A program made the translations under genes and the position numbers. The notes under the pieces are model-generated. The model had not been told where the DNA came from, did not search any database, and was given only the letters and a program-made list of their open reading frames with translations. This document shows, piece by piece, positions 1 to 10,195 of a stretch of DNA of 64,000 bases (within the stretch, counting starts at the first letter, position 1; each line of letters opens with the position of its first letter). The stretch is from NCBI RefSeq assembly GCF_900105065.1, contig NZ_LT629749.1, positions 2,790,001 through 2,854,000 of the forward strand, written 5' to 3'. Source of the DNA: Friedmanniella luteola. GTDB lineage: Bacteria > Actinomycetota > Actinomycetes > Propionibacteriales > Propionibacteriaceae.

Positions 1-398
1 CGGCCATGGACGCGGACGCGCACGACGACGGCCGGCCGCACTGGCCGATGCTGCGGATGAACGGCAACCCCGTCTTCAAGTGGGCGTCCTACACGATGGC
101 CAAGACCGCCGCCGAGGCGATGGACGCGGCCGGCGTCAAGCCCGAGGACCTCGAGGTCTTCGTGCCCCACCAGGCCAACAACCGGATCACCGACGCCATG
201 TTCAAGGCGCTCAAGCTGCCCTCGGACGTGGTCATCGGCCGCGACATCATCCACTCCGGCAACACCTCGGCGGCCTCCATCCCCCTGGCGATCGAGACCC
301 TGCTCGAGTCGGGTCAGGCCCGCAGCGGCCAGACCTGCCTGATCATCGGCTTCGGCGCCGGCCTGGTCTACGCGGGACAGGTCATCCTGCTCCCCTGA
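1..398 (+). CDS. fabH: 3-oxoacyl-ACP synthase III (FabH), 3' part
   Basis: This is the C-terminal 131 residues of a KAS III enzyme, which condenses an acyl-CoA primer with malonyl-ACP to start type II fatty acid synthesis. The frame is open to the left edge, so the N-terminal half with the catalytic Cys lies outside the window. The visible part carries the catalytic His in VPHQANNRI and the catalytic Asn in HSGNTSAAS, both diagnostic of KAS III. It is followed in the same direction by acpP, fabF and a carboxyltransferase, the usual actinobacterial FAS-II order. Confidence 0.95.
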   Translation, partial: AMDADAHDDGRPHWPMLRMNGNPVFKWASYTMAKTAAEAMDAAGVKPEDLEVFVPHQANNRITDAMFKALKLPSDVVIGRDIIHSGNTSAASIPLAIETLLESGQARSGQTCLIIGFGAGLVYAGQVILLP

Positions 399-474
399 CC
401 GGCCGGCCCGGGCCGACGCACGACCGCACCACCACCGATCCCACCAGCACCACCACGACGAAGGAGAAGCTCCT

Positions 475-720
475 ATGCCCACCACCGAAGAAGTCCGCAC
501 CGACCTCGCCGAGATCGTCAACGAGGTCGCCGGTGTCCCCACCGACGACGTCCAGCTCGACAAGTCGTTCACGGACGACCTCGACGTGGACTCGCTCTCG
601 ATGGTCGAGATCATCTACGCCGCCGAGGAGAAGTTCGGCGTGAGCATCCCCGACGAGGAGGCCAAGAACCTCAAGACCGTCGGGGACGCGGTCGCCTACA
701 TCGAGCGCGCCGCTTCCTGA
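475..720 (+). CDS. acpP: Acyl carrier protein
   Basis: This 81-residue cytosolic carrier holds growing acyl chains on a phosphopantetheine arm. The attachment site is Ser40 in the DVDSLSMVE motif, and the protein is acidic and helical like other ACPs. A clear GAAGGAGAAG ribosome binding site precedes the ATG. It sits 76 nt after fabH and 93 nt before fabF; a long perfect palindrome fills much of the second gap. Length and motif leave little doubt. Confidence 0.97.
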   Translation: MPTTEEVRTDLAEIVNEVAGVPTDDVQLDKSFTDDLDVDSLSMVEIIYAAEEKFGVSIPDEEAKNLKTVGDAVAYIERAAS

Positions 721-728
721 CCGCCGTT

Positions 729-767
729 CGTGATCATGGTCCGCAGCTGCTGCGGACCATGATCACG
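729..767. repeat. 39-nt near-perfect palindrome between acpP and fabF
   Basis: Two 18-nt arms (729-746 and 750-767) are exact reverse complements around a 3-nt spacer CTG. There is no T-run. It could be an intergenic repeat, an attenuating hairpin that lowers fabF relative to acpP, or a binding site. No second full copy was seen in this window. Confidence 0.85.
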
Positions 768-813
768 AGCTGACCCACCCCGCACCGATCGCACCACCTG
801 GCAGGAGAACGAC

Positions 814-2073
<1,260 letters not shown>

Positions 2074-2075
2074 CC

Positions 2076-3536
2076 ATGACCGCGACCGTCCCCGCACCCT
2101 CGGCCGCCGCACCCGCGACGCCGGCCCCCGCCCCGGCGAAGGTCAAGCTCCCCCGCGACCAGGACCCGCGCAACCCCAACTTCCGGCTGCGTGAGCTGCT
2201 GGACGAGGGCTCGCTCGAGCTGATCACGCCCGACGACGACTCCGGCATGCTGGCCGCCGTCGGCACGATCAACGGCTGCCGCGTCGTCGCCTTCTGCTCC
2301 GACGCGACGGTGATGGGCGGCGCGATGGGGGTCCAGGGCTGCGAGGTGGTCGTCCAGGCCTACGCGCGGGCGATGATCGACCGCGTGCCGGTCCTCGGCA
2401 TCTGGCACTCCGGGGGCGCCCGGCTCGCCGAGGGCGTGCTCTCGCTGCACGCCGTCGGCCGGATCTTCCACGCGATGACCCAGGCGTCCGGCCACATCCC
2501 GCAGATCTCCATCGTGCTCGGCTTCGCCGCCGGTGGCGCCGCCTACGGGCCGGCGCTGACCGACGTCGTGATCCTCGCCCCCGAGGGCCGGATCTTCGTC
2601 ACCGGCCCGGACGTCGTCCGCTCCGTCACCGGGGAGGACGTCGACATGCTGCGGCTGGGCGGGCCCGACACCCACGGGCGTCGGTCCGGCGTCGTCCACC
2701 TGGTGGCCGAGGACGAGCCCGACGCGCTGCTGCAGGGCCGCCGGATCACCACCCTGCTGGCGAGCCAGGGCGTCACCGAGACCGAGGTCGCCGACACCGA
2801 CCTGGCCGCGCTGCTGCCGGAGTCCCCGCGGCGGGCCTACGACGTGCACCCGCTGATCAACGGCGTCCTCGACGAGGGCTCGACCGTCGAGCTGCACGCC
2901 CGCTGGGCCCCGAACGTCACCGTCGCGCTGGGCCGGCTGGGCGGCCGGACCGTCGGCGTCGTCGCCAACAACCCGCTGCGCCTCGGCGGCTGCCTGGACT
3001 CCCTGAGCGCGGAGAAGGCGGCCCGGTTCGTCCGGATGTGCGACACCTTCGGCGTCCCGCTGGTCGTGCTGGTCGACGTCCCCGGCTACCTGCCCGGCGT
3101 CGGCCAGGAGTGGGACGGGGTGGTGCGGCGCGGGGCCAAGCTGCTGCACGCCTTCGCGGAGGCCGTCGTCCCCCGGGTGACCCTGGTCACGCGGAAGGCC
3201 TACGGCGGCGCCTACATCGCCATGAACGCCCGGTCGCTCGGCGCGACGAAGGTCTTCGCCTGGCCCGGCGCCGAGGTGGCGGTGATGGGGCCGGTCGCGG
3301 CCGTGCGGATCCTGCACCGGCGCAAGCTCGCCGCCGTCGCCGACGACGTCCGCCCGCAGGTCGAGGCCGAGCTGGCGGCCGAGCACGAGCGGATCGCCGG
3401 CGGTGTGGAGAAGGCGGTGGAGATCGGCGTCGTCGACGAGATCGTCACCCCCGACGTCACCCGCTCGGCCCTCGCCGCCGCCATCCGCGCCGCCGACTCC
3501 GGCACCCGCGGGGAGCACACCAACATCCCGCTCTGA
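2076..3536 (+). CDS. accD: Acyl-CoA carboxylase beta (carboxyltransferase) subunit, AccD6-like
   Basis: This 486-residue biotin-dependent carboxyltransferase moves CO2 from carboxybiotin to acetyl- or propionyl-CoA, feeding malonyl-CoA to the adjacent FAS-II enzymes. An alanine/proline-rich tail (about residues 1-25) precedes the N-terminal crotonase-like domain. The C-terminal half contains GGAYIAMNARSLGA, which helps form the CoA/biotin pocket. The start chosen is the ATG two bases after the fabF stop, with CAGGAG upstream; the frame stays open further upstream but only as a shadow of fabF. Its position after fabF matches mycobacterial accD6. Confidence 0.92.
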   Translation: MTATVPAPSAAAPATPAPAPAKVKLPRDQDPRNPNFRLRELLDEGSLELITPDDDSGMLAAVGTINGCRVVAFCSDATVMGGAMGVQGCEVVVQAYARAMIDRVPVLGIWHSGGARLAEGVLSLHAVGRIFHAMTQASGHIPQISIVLGFAAGGAAYGPALTDVVILAPEGRIFVTGPDVVRSVTGEDVDMLRLGGPDTHGRRSGVVHLVAEDEPDALLQGRRITTLLASQGVTETEVADTDLAALLPESPRRAYDVHPLINGVLDEGSTVELHARWAPNVTVALGRLGGRTVGVVANNPLRLGGCLDSLSAEKAARFVRMCDTFGVPLVVLVDVPGYLPGVGQEWDGVVRRGAKLLHAFAEAVVPRVTLVTRKAYGGAYIAMNARSLGATKVFAWPGAEVAVMGPVAAVRILHRRKLAAVADDVRPQVEAELAAEHERIAGGVEKAVEIGVVDEIVTPDVTRSALAAAIRAADSGTRGEHTNIPL

Positions 3537-3552
3537 CGGGGATCGCCGAGTG

Positions 3553-3592
3553 GTCAGACGGGGGTTGACCCCGGGGTCACCTCACGTCTGAC
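3553..3592. terminator. Inverted repeat between convergent genes
   Basis: The arms GTCAGACG (3553-3560) and CGTCTGAC (3585-3592) pair, enclosing a GC-rich stretch that can itself fold. The position between the accD stop and the converging gene end fits a bidirectional terminator without a T-tract. Confidence 0.5.
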
Positions 3593-3600
3593 ACGTCGGC

Positions 3601-4959
3601 TCAACGCGCGGGAGGCACCATCCGGTACACCGCGCCGGCGGCGTCGTCGGTGACGTAGACGGCGTCGTCGGGGCCCTGGACGGCCATCACGGGGCGGCCC
3701 CAGCGAGCGCCGTCGGCGTCCTGGAAGCCGCCGAGCAGGGTCTGCTGGTCGCCGAGGCCGCCGTCGCGCCACGGGAAGAAGGCCACCTCGGGCGGGCGGG
3801 GCGGCTGCCGGTTCCAGGAGCCGTGGATGCCCACCAGCGCGCCGTCGCCGAGTGGTCCGGGCAGGTCCTCGGCGAAGGACAGGCCGAGGGGCGCCGAGTG
3901 CGCGCCCATCCCCTGCTCCACCGGCGCGAGGGCGTCGCAGTCGAGCTCGGCGCCGTCGGCGTTGGTCTGCACGTCGCGGACGAAGGGACGGTCGGCGTAG
4001 ACCAGCGGGCTGCCGGGCACGCCGGGCTCGGCGTCCGGGTCGGGGTTGCAGTAGGGCCAGCCGAGGTCGCGGCCCTGCGTGAGCCGGGCCAGCGGCTCCA
4101 ACGGGTGGTCGGCGACGTAGGCGTCCAGCACCTCGCCCTGGTCGGACCCGCCGTCGCCGTCCGCAGCCCGGTCGTAGGGGTAGGCGATGTTGTCGCGGTT
4201 GTTGACCGCGCTCCAGACGGACCCGTCGGGTCCGACCGCCAGCCCGGTCCCGTTGCGGACGCCGCGGGCGAACACGGCCGGCTCGCCGCCGCCGGGTGGC
4301 ACCCGCAGCACCGTCGCGCGCTCGGGGTCGGCGCTGCGGTCCTCCTCCGACACGTTGCCGGTGGAGCCGACCGAGACGTAGACGGCACCGTCCTCGCCGA
4401 CGGCGACGCTCTTCAGGGCGTGCGCGTAGGCGCCCCGGAGGTCGTCGCTCTTCGCGTCCGGGAGCCCGTCGGCGACCGGCCGCGGGTCGCCGACCCGGCC
4501 GGCGTCGTAGGGGTAGGCGTCGACGCGGTCGCTCTGCGCGACGTAGAGGGTGGAGCCGGCGAAGGCCAGGCCGTGCGGCTGCTCGAGCCCGCTCAGCAGG
4601 GTCGTGCTGGCGGGCTCCCCCTCGCCCGGGCTGAGGAGCACGACGTCGCCCTGCTTGGGCCGGGAGACCAGCAACCGGCCGTCGGGCGTCCAGGCCGCGA
4701 GCCGGGCCGCGTCCACGCGCGCCCACAGGCTGACCGACCAGCCGTCGGGCACCTGCACCTCGCGCGGCTCGTCGAACGGGGCGACGTCGAGGCCGTCGGG
4801 CACCTCGAGGGGCGCGCCGACCAGGGCGACGCCCGCCCCGGTGCTGGTCGGCGCGGGCGGCGCGGAGGTGGCCGCGGTGCTGCTGCAGGCGGCGAGCAGC
4901 AGGGCCATCGCCCCGGCGACCGCGACCGCAGCGGGTCGGCCGGGCGTGCGGTGGCTCAT
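3601..4959 (-). CDS. PQQ/sorbosone-dehydrogenase-type beta-propeller lipoprotein
   Basis: This 452-residue exported protein belongs to the glucose/sorbosone dehydrogenase-like six-bladed propellers; the true substrate and cofactor are unknown. The N-terminus has basic residues, a hydrophobic stretch and the lipobox LLAACSS, so it is probably a lipid-anchored surface protein. Propeller motifs include PHGLAFAGSTLYV, VYVSVGSTGN and GIHGSWNR. The ATG at 4959 was chosen because TAGGTT (4967-4972) lies 7 nt upstream, typical of a leaderless start, while the longer frame from 4986 would overlap that box. Confidence 0.82.
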   Translation of the reverse strand: MSHRTPGRPAAVAVAGAMALLLAACSSTAATSAPPAPTSTGAGVALVGAPLEVPDGLDVAPFDEPREVQVPDGWSVSLWARVDAARLAAWTPDGRLLVSRPKQGDVVLLSPGEGEPASTTLLSGLEQPHGLAFAGSTLYVAQSDRVDAYPYDAGRVGDPRPVADGLPDAKSDDLRGAYAHALKSVAVGEDGAVYVSVGSTGNVSEEDRSADPERATVLRVPPGGGEPAVFARGVRNGTGLAVGPDGSVWSAVNNRDNIAYPYDRAADGDGGSDQGEVLDAYVADHPLEPLARLTQGRDLGWPYCNPDPDAEPGVPGSPLVYADRPFVRDVQTNADGAELDCDALAPVEQGMGAHSAPLGLSFAEDLPGPLGDGALVGIHGSWNRQPPRPPEVAFFPWRDGGLGDQQTLLGGFQDADGARWGRPVMAVQGPDDAVYVTDDAAGAVYRMVPPAR

Positions 4960-4966
4960 GCCGGGC

Positions 4967-4972
4967 AACCTA
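4967..4972 (-). promoter_or_regulatory. -10 box (TAGGTT), leaderless start
   Basis: TAGGTT on the minus strand lies 7 nt before the ATG at 4959, so transcription would begin at or next to the start codon. Confidence 0.6.
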
Positions 4973-5019
4973 GCCTCGCCGGGCAAACCCGGCCCTTCGC
5001 CAGGCCCGGGGAGCAGGCC

Positions 5020-7734
5020 TCAGCCCCAGCCCTGGCGCCGGGGGTCGGGCGGCAGCCGCGGGTTGAGCAGGTGCGCGACCAGGGCCGTCCAGCCGGTCTG
5101 GTGGGTGGCGCCCAGGCCCTCGCCGGTGTCGCCGTCGAAGAACTCGCAGAAGGTGGGGTGGGCCGACCAGAGCGGGTCGTCGCTGGCCTCGATCCGCTCG
5201 CCGTCGCTGGGCCGGCGCCCGTCGACGGTCCGGAACAGCGCCGTCAGGCCGCCGTCGACGAGGTCGGCGGCCTCCACGAGGGTCTTCTTCACCCCCGACC
5301 CGGTGGGGATCTCGATGAGGAACGAGTCGCCGAAGTGCCGGCCGTAGGTCCGCAGCTTGTCGGCCAGCAGCACGTTGACCGGGAACCAGACGGGTCCGCG
5401 CCAGTTGGAGTTGCCGCCGAACATGCCCGTCCGGCTCTCCCCCGGCTCGTACTCGATCGAGGTCTTGCGGCCGTGGAACTCGAACTCGACAGGCTCGGTG
5501 TAGGCCTTGGAGAGCGAGCGGATGCCGTACGGGGACAGGAACTCCTCGGTGTCGAACATCCGCTCGAGGATCCGGCGCAGCCGCTCGGGGTCGACCATGG
5601 ACAGCAGCCGGCGCTGCCCGTCCCCCGCCTCACCCTCGCCGGTGTGCTCGGTGAGCAGCGGCCCGACCAGGCCCGGCCGCCGCTTCTGCAGCCAGCGCAG
5701 CCGCTCGCCGACGCCGGGGCACTCCTCCTCCATCCAGGACGGCACCTCGGTGGCGCCCAGCAGGGGCAGCAGCCCGACCATCGAGCGGACGCGCATGTGG
5801 TGCGCGCGGCCGTCGGGCTCGACGAGGACGTCGTAGTAGAAGCCGTCCTGCTCGTGCCACAGCGAGATGTTGCGGCTGCCGAACGAGCTCATGGCCCGGG
5901 CGATCGAGAGGAAGTGCTCGAGGAACTTCGTCGCCGTGTCGTCCCAGGCGGAGTCGAAGCGGGAGAGCTCGAGGGCGATCTTGAACATCTGCTGGGAGTA
6001 GAAGGCCATCCAGCTGGTGGCGTCGGACTGCTCCAGGCGGAACCCGGGCGGCAGCGGCGCCGAGCGGTTGAACAGGCCGATGTTGTCCATGCCGAGGAAG
6101 CCGCCCTCGAACAGGTTCGAGCCGGCGGCGTCCTGCCGGTTCACCCACCACGAGAAGTTGAGCAGCAGCTTCGTGAAGATCCGGATCAGGAACTCGCGGT
6201 CGCGGTAGCCGTCGATCCGGTACACGTGCCAGGCGGCCCAGGCGTGCACCGGCGGGTTGACGTCGCCGAAGTCCCACTCGTAGGCCGGCAGCTGGCCGTT
6301 GGGGTGCATCGCCCACTCCCGGCACATCAGCACCAGCTGCTCCTTGGCGAACGCCGGGTCGACGTGGGCGAGCGGGATGGTGTGGAACGCGGTGTCCCAG
6401 GCGGCGAACCAGGGGTACTCCCACTCGTCGGGCATCGAGATGACGTCGGCGAGCGACAGGTGCTGCCAGTGCAGGTTCCGGGCCCCGGGGTGCCGGCGCG
6501 CGGGTGGCGCTGGCGTGGTGTCGGCCGGATCGCCCTCCAGCCACTGCTCGACGTCGTAGCGGTAGAGCTGCTTGCCCCACAGCAGGCCGGCGTAGGCCCG
6601 CCGCGCGACGTGGGTGTCCTCGGCGTCGAGACCCGGGTGGATGACGGTGGCGTAGAACGCGTCGGCCTCGGCCTCCCGGGCGGTGACCACCGCGGCGTAG
6701 CCGTCGCCGAACGTCGTCGCGTCCGGCGGGGTGGGCTGCATCCGCAGCCGGACGGTCACGGTGGCGCCGGGCGGCACCTCCGCGAAGGTGTAGCGGAACC
6801 CGACCTTGGTGCCGCCCCGGTGGGTGACGGCGTCGCGGGCACCGTGCACCACGTGGTCGTTGATGCCGTCCTTGGTGTAGCGGGCCGCGTTCATCCCCGT
6901 GCCGAACAGCTTGAGGTGGTTGGTCTCGTTCTCGCAGAACACCACCTCCGGTGCGCCCTCGGCGGCCAGGTGGATCTCCCCGAGGTGCTCGTGCGGCAGC
7001 CGGACGGCGGTGAGGCCGGACCCGTCCTCGACCGGCATCGGCTCGATCGAGGTGCGGCGCTCGTCGCGACCCCAGCCCCAGGTGTTGCGCAGCCACAGCT
7101 GCGGGATCAGCTCCAGCGGGGCCGGGTCGGGCCCGTGGTTGGTGGCCGAGACCGTCATCAGCAGGTCGTCGGGGCTGGCCTTCGCGTAGGTGACGAGGAC
7201 GTCGAAGAACCGGTTCTCGTCCAGCACCCCGGTGTCCGCCAGCTCGAACTCACGGTCGTCGCGGCCCCGGGCGGCGTTCTCCGCACGCAGCCGTGCGTAC
7301 GGGTACTCAGCCTGCGGGTAGCGGTAGAGCCACCGCATCCAGCTGTGGGTGGGCGTGCAGTCGAGGGCCCAGAAGTGCTCCTTGACGTCCTCGCCGTGGT
7401 TGCCCTCGGCGTTGGTCAGGCCGAAGAGCCGCTCCTTGAGGATGGGGTCGCGGGTGTTCCACAGGGCCAGCCCCAGGTTGACGAAGCCGAACCGGTCGCA
7501 GACCGCGCCCAGCCCGTCCTCGCCCCAGCGGTAGGTCCGCGCGTAGGCGTGGTCGAACGGGAAGGAGTCCCAGGCGCTGCCGTCGGCGGAGTAGTCCTCG
7601 CGGACCGTGCCCCACTGCCGCCCGGCCACGTAGGGACCCCAGCGGCGCCACGGCCCGGAGGCGTCGGCCGACTCGGCGAGGCGCCGGTGCTCGGCCGTGT
7701 CCGGACGCGGGCGTGGGGGGGAGTCCGACGTCAC
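5020..7734 (-). CDS. GH63/MGH1-like glucosidase
   Basis: This 904-residue cytosolic glycoside hydrolase resembles the bacterial glucosidases related to mannosyl-oligosaccharide glucosidase (GH63); the natural substrate cannot be read from sequence. It starts with the typical WGPYVAGRQWGTVREDYS segment, has a beta-rich N-terminal domain, then an (alpha/alpha)6 domain with WFAAWDTAFHTIPLAH and FLGMDNIGLFNRS in the catalytic cleft region. No signal peptide is seen. The start is inferred as GTG 7734: CAGACT lies 6 nt upstream as in a leaderless gene. The frame stays open 37 codons further but looks non-coding. Confidence 0.82.
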   Translation of the reverse strand: MTSDSPPRPRPDTAEHRRLAESADASGPWRRWGPYVAGRQWGTVREDYSADGSAWDSFPFDHAYARTYRWGEDGLGAVCDRFGFVNLGLALWNTRDPILKERLFGLTNAEGNHGEDVKEHFWALDCTPTHSWMRWLYRYPQAEYPYARLRAENAARGRDDREFELADTGVLDENRFFDVLVTYAKASPDDLLMTVSATNHGPDPAPLELIPQLWLRNTWGWGRDERRTSIEPMPVEDGSGLTAVRLPHEHLGEIHLAAEGAPEVVFCENETNHLKLFGTGMNAARYTKDGINDHVVHGARDAVTHRGGTKVGFRYTFAEVPPGATVTVRLRMQPTPPDATTFGDGYAAVVTAREAEADAFYATVIHPGLDAEDTHVARRAYAGLLWGKQLYRYDVEQWLEGDPADTTPAPPARRHPGARNLHWQHLSLADVISMPDEWEYPWFAAWDTAFHTIPLAHVDPAFAKEQLVLMCREWAMHPNGQLPAYEWDFGDVNPPVHAWAAWHVYRIDGYRDREFLIRIFTKLLLNFSWWVNRQDAAGSNLFEGGFLGMDNIGLFNRSAPLPPGFRLEQSDATSWMAFYSQQMFKIALELSRFDSAWDDTATKFLEHFLSIARAMSSFGSRNISLWHEQDGFYYDVLVEPDGRAHHMRVRSMVGLLPLLGATEVPSWMEEECPGVGERLRWLQKRRPGLVGPLLTEHTGEGEAGDGQRRLLSMVDPERLRRILERMFDTEEFLSPYGIRSLSKAYTEPVEFEFHGRKTSIEYEPGESRTGMFGGNSNWRGPVWFPVNVLLADKLRTYGRHFGDSFLIEIPTGSGVKKTLVEAADLVDGGLTALFRTVDGRRPSDGERIEASDDPLWSAHPTFCEFFDGDTGEGLGATHQTGWTALVAHLLNPRLPPDPRRQGWG

Positions 7735-7863
7735 CGGCACAGTCTGCCGGGTCGGCGTTGCGCTCGCGTAACGCGCGCCGCAGGTGGACCAGGCGTGCTG
7801 AGGAACCGCAGCCGGACCGTCGGGCCGCCGCAGGTCCCCCAGCACCGCGCCAGGAGCAGCGGT

Positions 7864-8361
7864 CTAGACGACCTCGTGCAGCCACCGGACGGCACCGCCG
7901 TCGCTGGCGTGCCGGAAGGGCTCGAGCTCGTCGTCCCAGGGCTGGCCGAGCAGCTGGCCGAGGGCGGTCGGCAGGTCGGGCCCGCCGACGGCGGCGGCCA
8001 CGACGGCGTGCTTGATCCGGTCCTCGGGGACGAGGATGTCGCCGTGCAGGCCGGTGACGGCGTGGAAGACCCCGAGCCCCGGGGTGTAGGAGTAGCGCTC
8101 GCCCTCGGAGGTCGAGGTCGGCTCCTCGGTCACCTCGAAGCGGACCTTCTGCCAGCCCTTGAGCGCGCTGGCGAGCCGCGCCGCGGTGCCGACGGGCCCC
8201 GACCACGGGTACTCGCAGCGGTACGCGGCGCGCTCGATCGGCTGCGCTGCCCACGTCACGCCCACGGGCATGCCGAAGACGCCGCCGACCGCCCACTCGA
8301 TGTGCGGGCACAAGGCTGACGGCGCGGAGTGGATGTACAGGACTCCACGGGTCGTGCTCAT
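7864..8361 (-). CDS. DUF3145 family protein
   Basis: This 165-residue cytosolic protein matches the actinobacterial DUF3145 family from its start (TRGVLYIHSAPSALCPHIEW) to the end (GGAVRWLHEVV). The function is unknown; the family is common as a single-copy gene across Actinobacteria. The ATG at 8361 is preceded by a strong GAGGAGGAACAG ribosome binding site, which decides it over the in-frame ATG six codons upstream. It stands alone, about 130 nt from the glucosidase start. Confidence 0.88.
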   Translation of the reverse strand: MSTTRGVLYIHSAPSALCPHIEWAVGGVFGMPVGVTWAAQPIERAAYRCEYPWSGPVGTAARLASALKGWQKVRFEVTEEPTSTSEGERYSYTPGLGVFHAVTGLHGDILVPEDRIKHAVVAAAVGGPDLPTALGQLLGQPWDDELEPFRHASDGGAVRWLHEVV

Positions 8362-8548
8362 CTGTTCCTCCTCGTGCATCGACCGACAGCGTGAGAGCTG
8401 CCTTCCCCGACATCCTCAGAGCCGGTCGACCCGTGGTGGAACGGCACCAGTTTGCACCATCAGTCCCGTCTGCACCAAGGGCTCGACGGTCACCGCCGGA
8501 TCCCGGCGGGCCGGCGGGCGGTCACAGCAGGCGCACGGGATCGCCGCC

Positions 8549-8554
8549 TAGGCT
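8549..8554 (+). promoter_or_regulatory. -10 box (TAGGCT), leaderless start
   Basis: TAGGCT lies 6 nt before the ATG at 8561 and no ribosome binding site is present. Confidence 0.65.
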
Positions 8555-8560
8555 CCTCCC

Positions 8561-9571
8561 ATGTCCGGTCCCGTCCCCCACGACCGCGTCGCCCTGCTGG
8601 TCAACGGCAGCTCACGGCGTGGCGCCGACGCGTACGGCCGCACCCTGCGCGGCCTCCGCTCGGCCGGGCTGGGGGTGGTGCGCTCCGTGCTGCTCCGCGA
8701 CCCGGCGGAGCTGCCGGCCGAGGTGGCGGCCGCCGTCGCGGGCCGCTGCCGGCTGCTGGTGGTCGGCGGCGGGGACGGCACGGTCGGCGCCGTGGCGGGT
8801 CTGCTGGCCGACCTGCCGGCCGAGGTGCGCCCGGTGCTCGGCGTCGTCCCGCTGGGCACCGCCAACGACTTCGCCCGCACGCTGGACCTGCGGCCCGGCG
8901 TGGTCCCGGGGATCAGCGCCCTGGCGACCGGCAAGGTCGTCGACGTCGACCTGGGCCGGGCCAACGGCACCCCCTTCCTCAACGTCGCCTCGCTCGGGCT
9001 GTCGGTCGGCGCCACGCACGCCCTGCACCCGCAGCTGAAGCGCCGCCTCGGGCCGGTGGCCTACCCGGTGGCGACGCTGCGGGCCTACCGCCGGCACGAG
9101 CCGTTCGACGTGCGGCTGGAGTTCCCCGAGGGTGACCGGGAGCCGCTGGAGCTGAGCGACCTGCTGCAGGTCGCCGTGGGCAACGGGCGGCACTACGGCG
9201 GCGGCAACACCGTCGCCCCCGACGCCGGCATCGACGACGCCTCCCTCGACGTCTACGCCGTGCGCGCCGGCCGGCTGCGCGAGCACCTCAGCCTCGCCCG
9301 CCTGCTGCGCAACGGCACCCTGGTCCACCACGAGCACGTCCAGCACGTCGTCACGCCCGCCGTCGTGCTGGTGACCGACCGGCCCCAGCCGGTCAACCTC
9401 GACGGCGAGATCGCCGCCGCCAGCCCCGTCGAGTTCCGGGTGCAGCGCAACGCGGTGGAGGTGGTCGTCCCGCACCACATCACCCACCTCAGCCACGAGG
9501 GCGCTGCCGCCGGCGAGCGGACCGCCCCCGTGCGGGGCGCCGACCCCGTCGACGCGCCCCCGACGCCCTAG
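8561..9571 (+). CDS. Diacylglycerol/lipid kinase family protein (YegS-like)
   Basis: This 336-residue protein has the ATP-binding GGGDGT motif (LLVVGGGDGTVGAVAGLL, about residues 66-83) and the PLGTANDFARTL segment of the DAGK catalytic domain, followed by the beta-rich C-terminal domain with the NLDGE motif. It probably phosphorylates a lipid or sphingoid-like alcohol at the inner membrane face; the substrate is not predictable. The start is leaderless. Its stop overlaps the converging gene by four bases through a shared CTAG. Confidence 0.88.
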   Translation: MSGPVPHDRVALLVNGSSRRGADAYGRTLRGLRSAGLGVVRSVLLRDPAELPAEVAAAVAGRCRLLVVGGGDGTVGAVAGLLADLPAEVRPVLGVVPLGTANDFARTLDLRPGVVPGISALATGKVVDVDLGRANGTPFLNVASLGLSVGATHALHPQLKRRLGPVAYPVATLRAYRRHEPFDVRLEFPEGDREPLELSDLLQVAVGNGRHYGGGNTVAPDAGIDDASLDVYAVRAGRLREHLSLARLLRNGTLVHHEHVQHVVTPAVVLVTDRPQPVNLDGEIAAASPVEFRVQRNAVEVVVPHHITHLSHEGAAAGERTAPVRGADPVDAPPTP

Positions 9572-9999
9572 GACACGCCGCCCTGGCCCAGCCGCGGCCG
9601 GCGGGCGGTCAGCACCCCGGCGAGGCAGCCGAGCGTCGCCGACCCCAGCACGACCACCCCGGTGACCCCGGCCAGACCGCTCAGACCGGTCCCCGCGTCC
9701 CAGAGGGCCAGCACCAGACCCGACACCAGGGCGACGACGGCCCACCGGGCGAGCACCGGGGCGGACCGGCCGGTCTGGTGCCCGTCAGCCGCCGCCCAGA
9801 CGGCCGCGGCGCCCAGTCCGAGGACCACGAGCAGCAGACCGGCGCCCACCGCCGGGTCGGGCAGGGACGCCGCACGCGTCCCGAGCAGCACGGCGACCTC
9901 GGCCAGCACGAAGGCGAGCAGCCGCCCCACCGTGCCCAGGACCCAGGACCGGTCGAGCGCGGCCGTCGACGTCAGGGACGCGGTGCTGGTGCTGGTCAT
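9568..9999 (-). CDS. Small four-helix integral membrane protein, unknown
   Basis: I do not recognise this 143-residue protein. After a Ser/Thr-rich N-terminus (about 1-16) it shows four hydrophobic segments (roughly 25-45, 50-70, 82-101 and 108-131), and a short basic tail. It is monocistronic and converges on the lipid kinase with a 4-nt overlap. CACCAT sits 7 nt before the ATG, a weak match to the leaderless -10 pattern. The regular hydrophobic pattern and GC-biased third positions support it as a real gene. Confidence 0.65.
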   Translation of the reverse strand: MTSTSTASLTSTAALDRSWVLGTVGRLLAFVLAEVAVLLGTRAASLPDPAVGAGLLLVVLGLGAAAVWAAADGHQTGRSAPVLARWAVVALVSGLVLALWDAGTGLSGLAGVTGVVVLGSATLGCLAGVLTARRPRLGQGGVS

Positions 10000-10109
10000 G
10001 CTCTCGATGGTGGCCCGACCGGCCGGCGCCCGCCGGGAGTTCGGGAGATCGGTCGTCCGACGACCGGTCCGCGGTCGGGTCAGTTTCTGACATCAGCATC
10101 TCGTGCAGC

Positions 10110-10147
10110 GTCAACCGTTGACGGCAGGACCTGCGGCTCAGTACGTT
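10110..10147 (+). promoter_or_regulatory. Promoter with palindrome over the -35 element
   Basis: TTGACG (10118-10123) and TACGTT (10142-10147) are separated by 18 nt, a good housekeeping-type promoter for the gene starting at 10196. The perfect palindrome GTCAACCGTTGAC (10110-10122) overlaps the -35 element and could be an operator; no regulator gene lies beside it. Confidence 0.6.
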
Positions 10148-10195
10148 CGGAGAACAGGTGTTCGTTTCCCCCCGATCCCCAGCCCCGGAGATCCC

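Noticed and set aside
3823-8319. A 1498-codon open frame on the plus strand opposite four genes
   Set aside because: It is antisense to the sugar-dehydrogenase-like, glucosidase and DUF3145 genes, all of which have clear domains. Long antisense frames are expected at this GC content.
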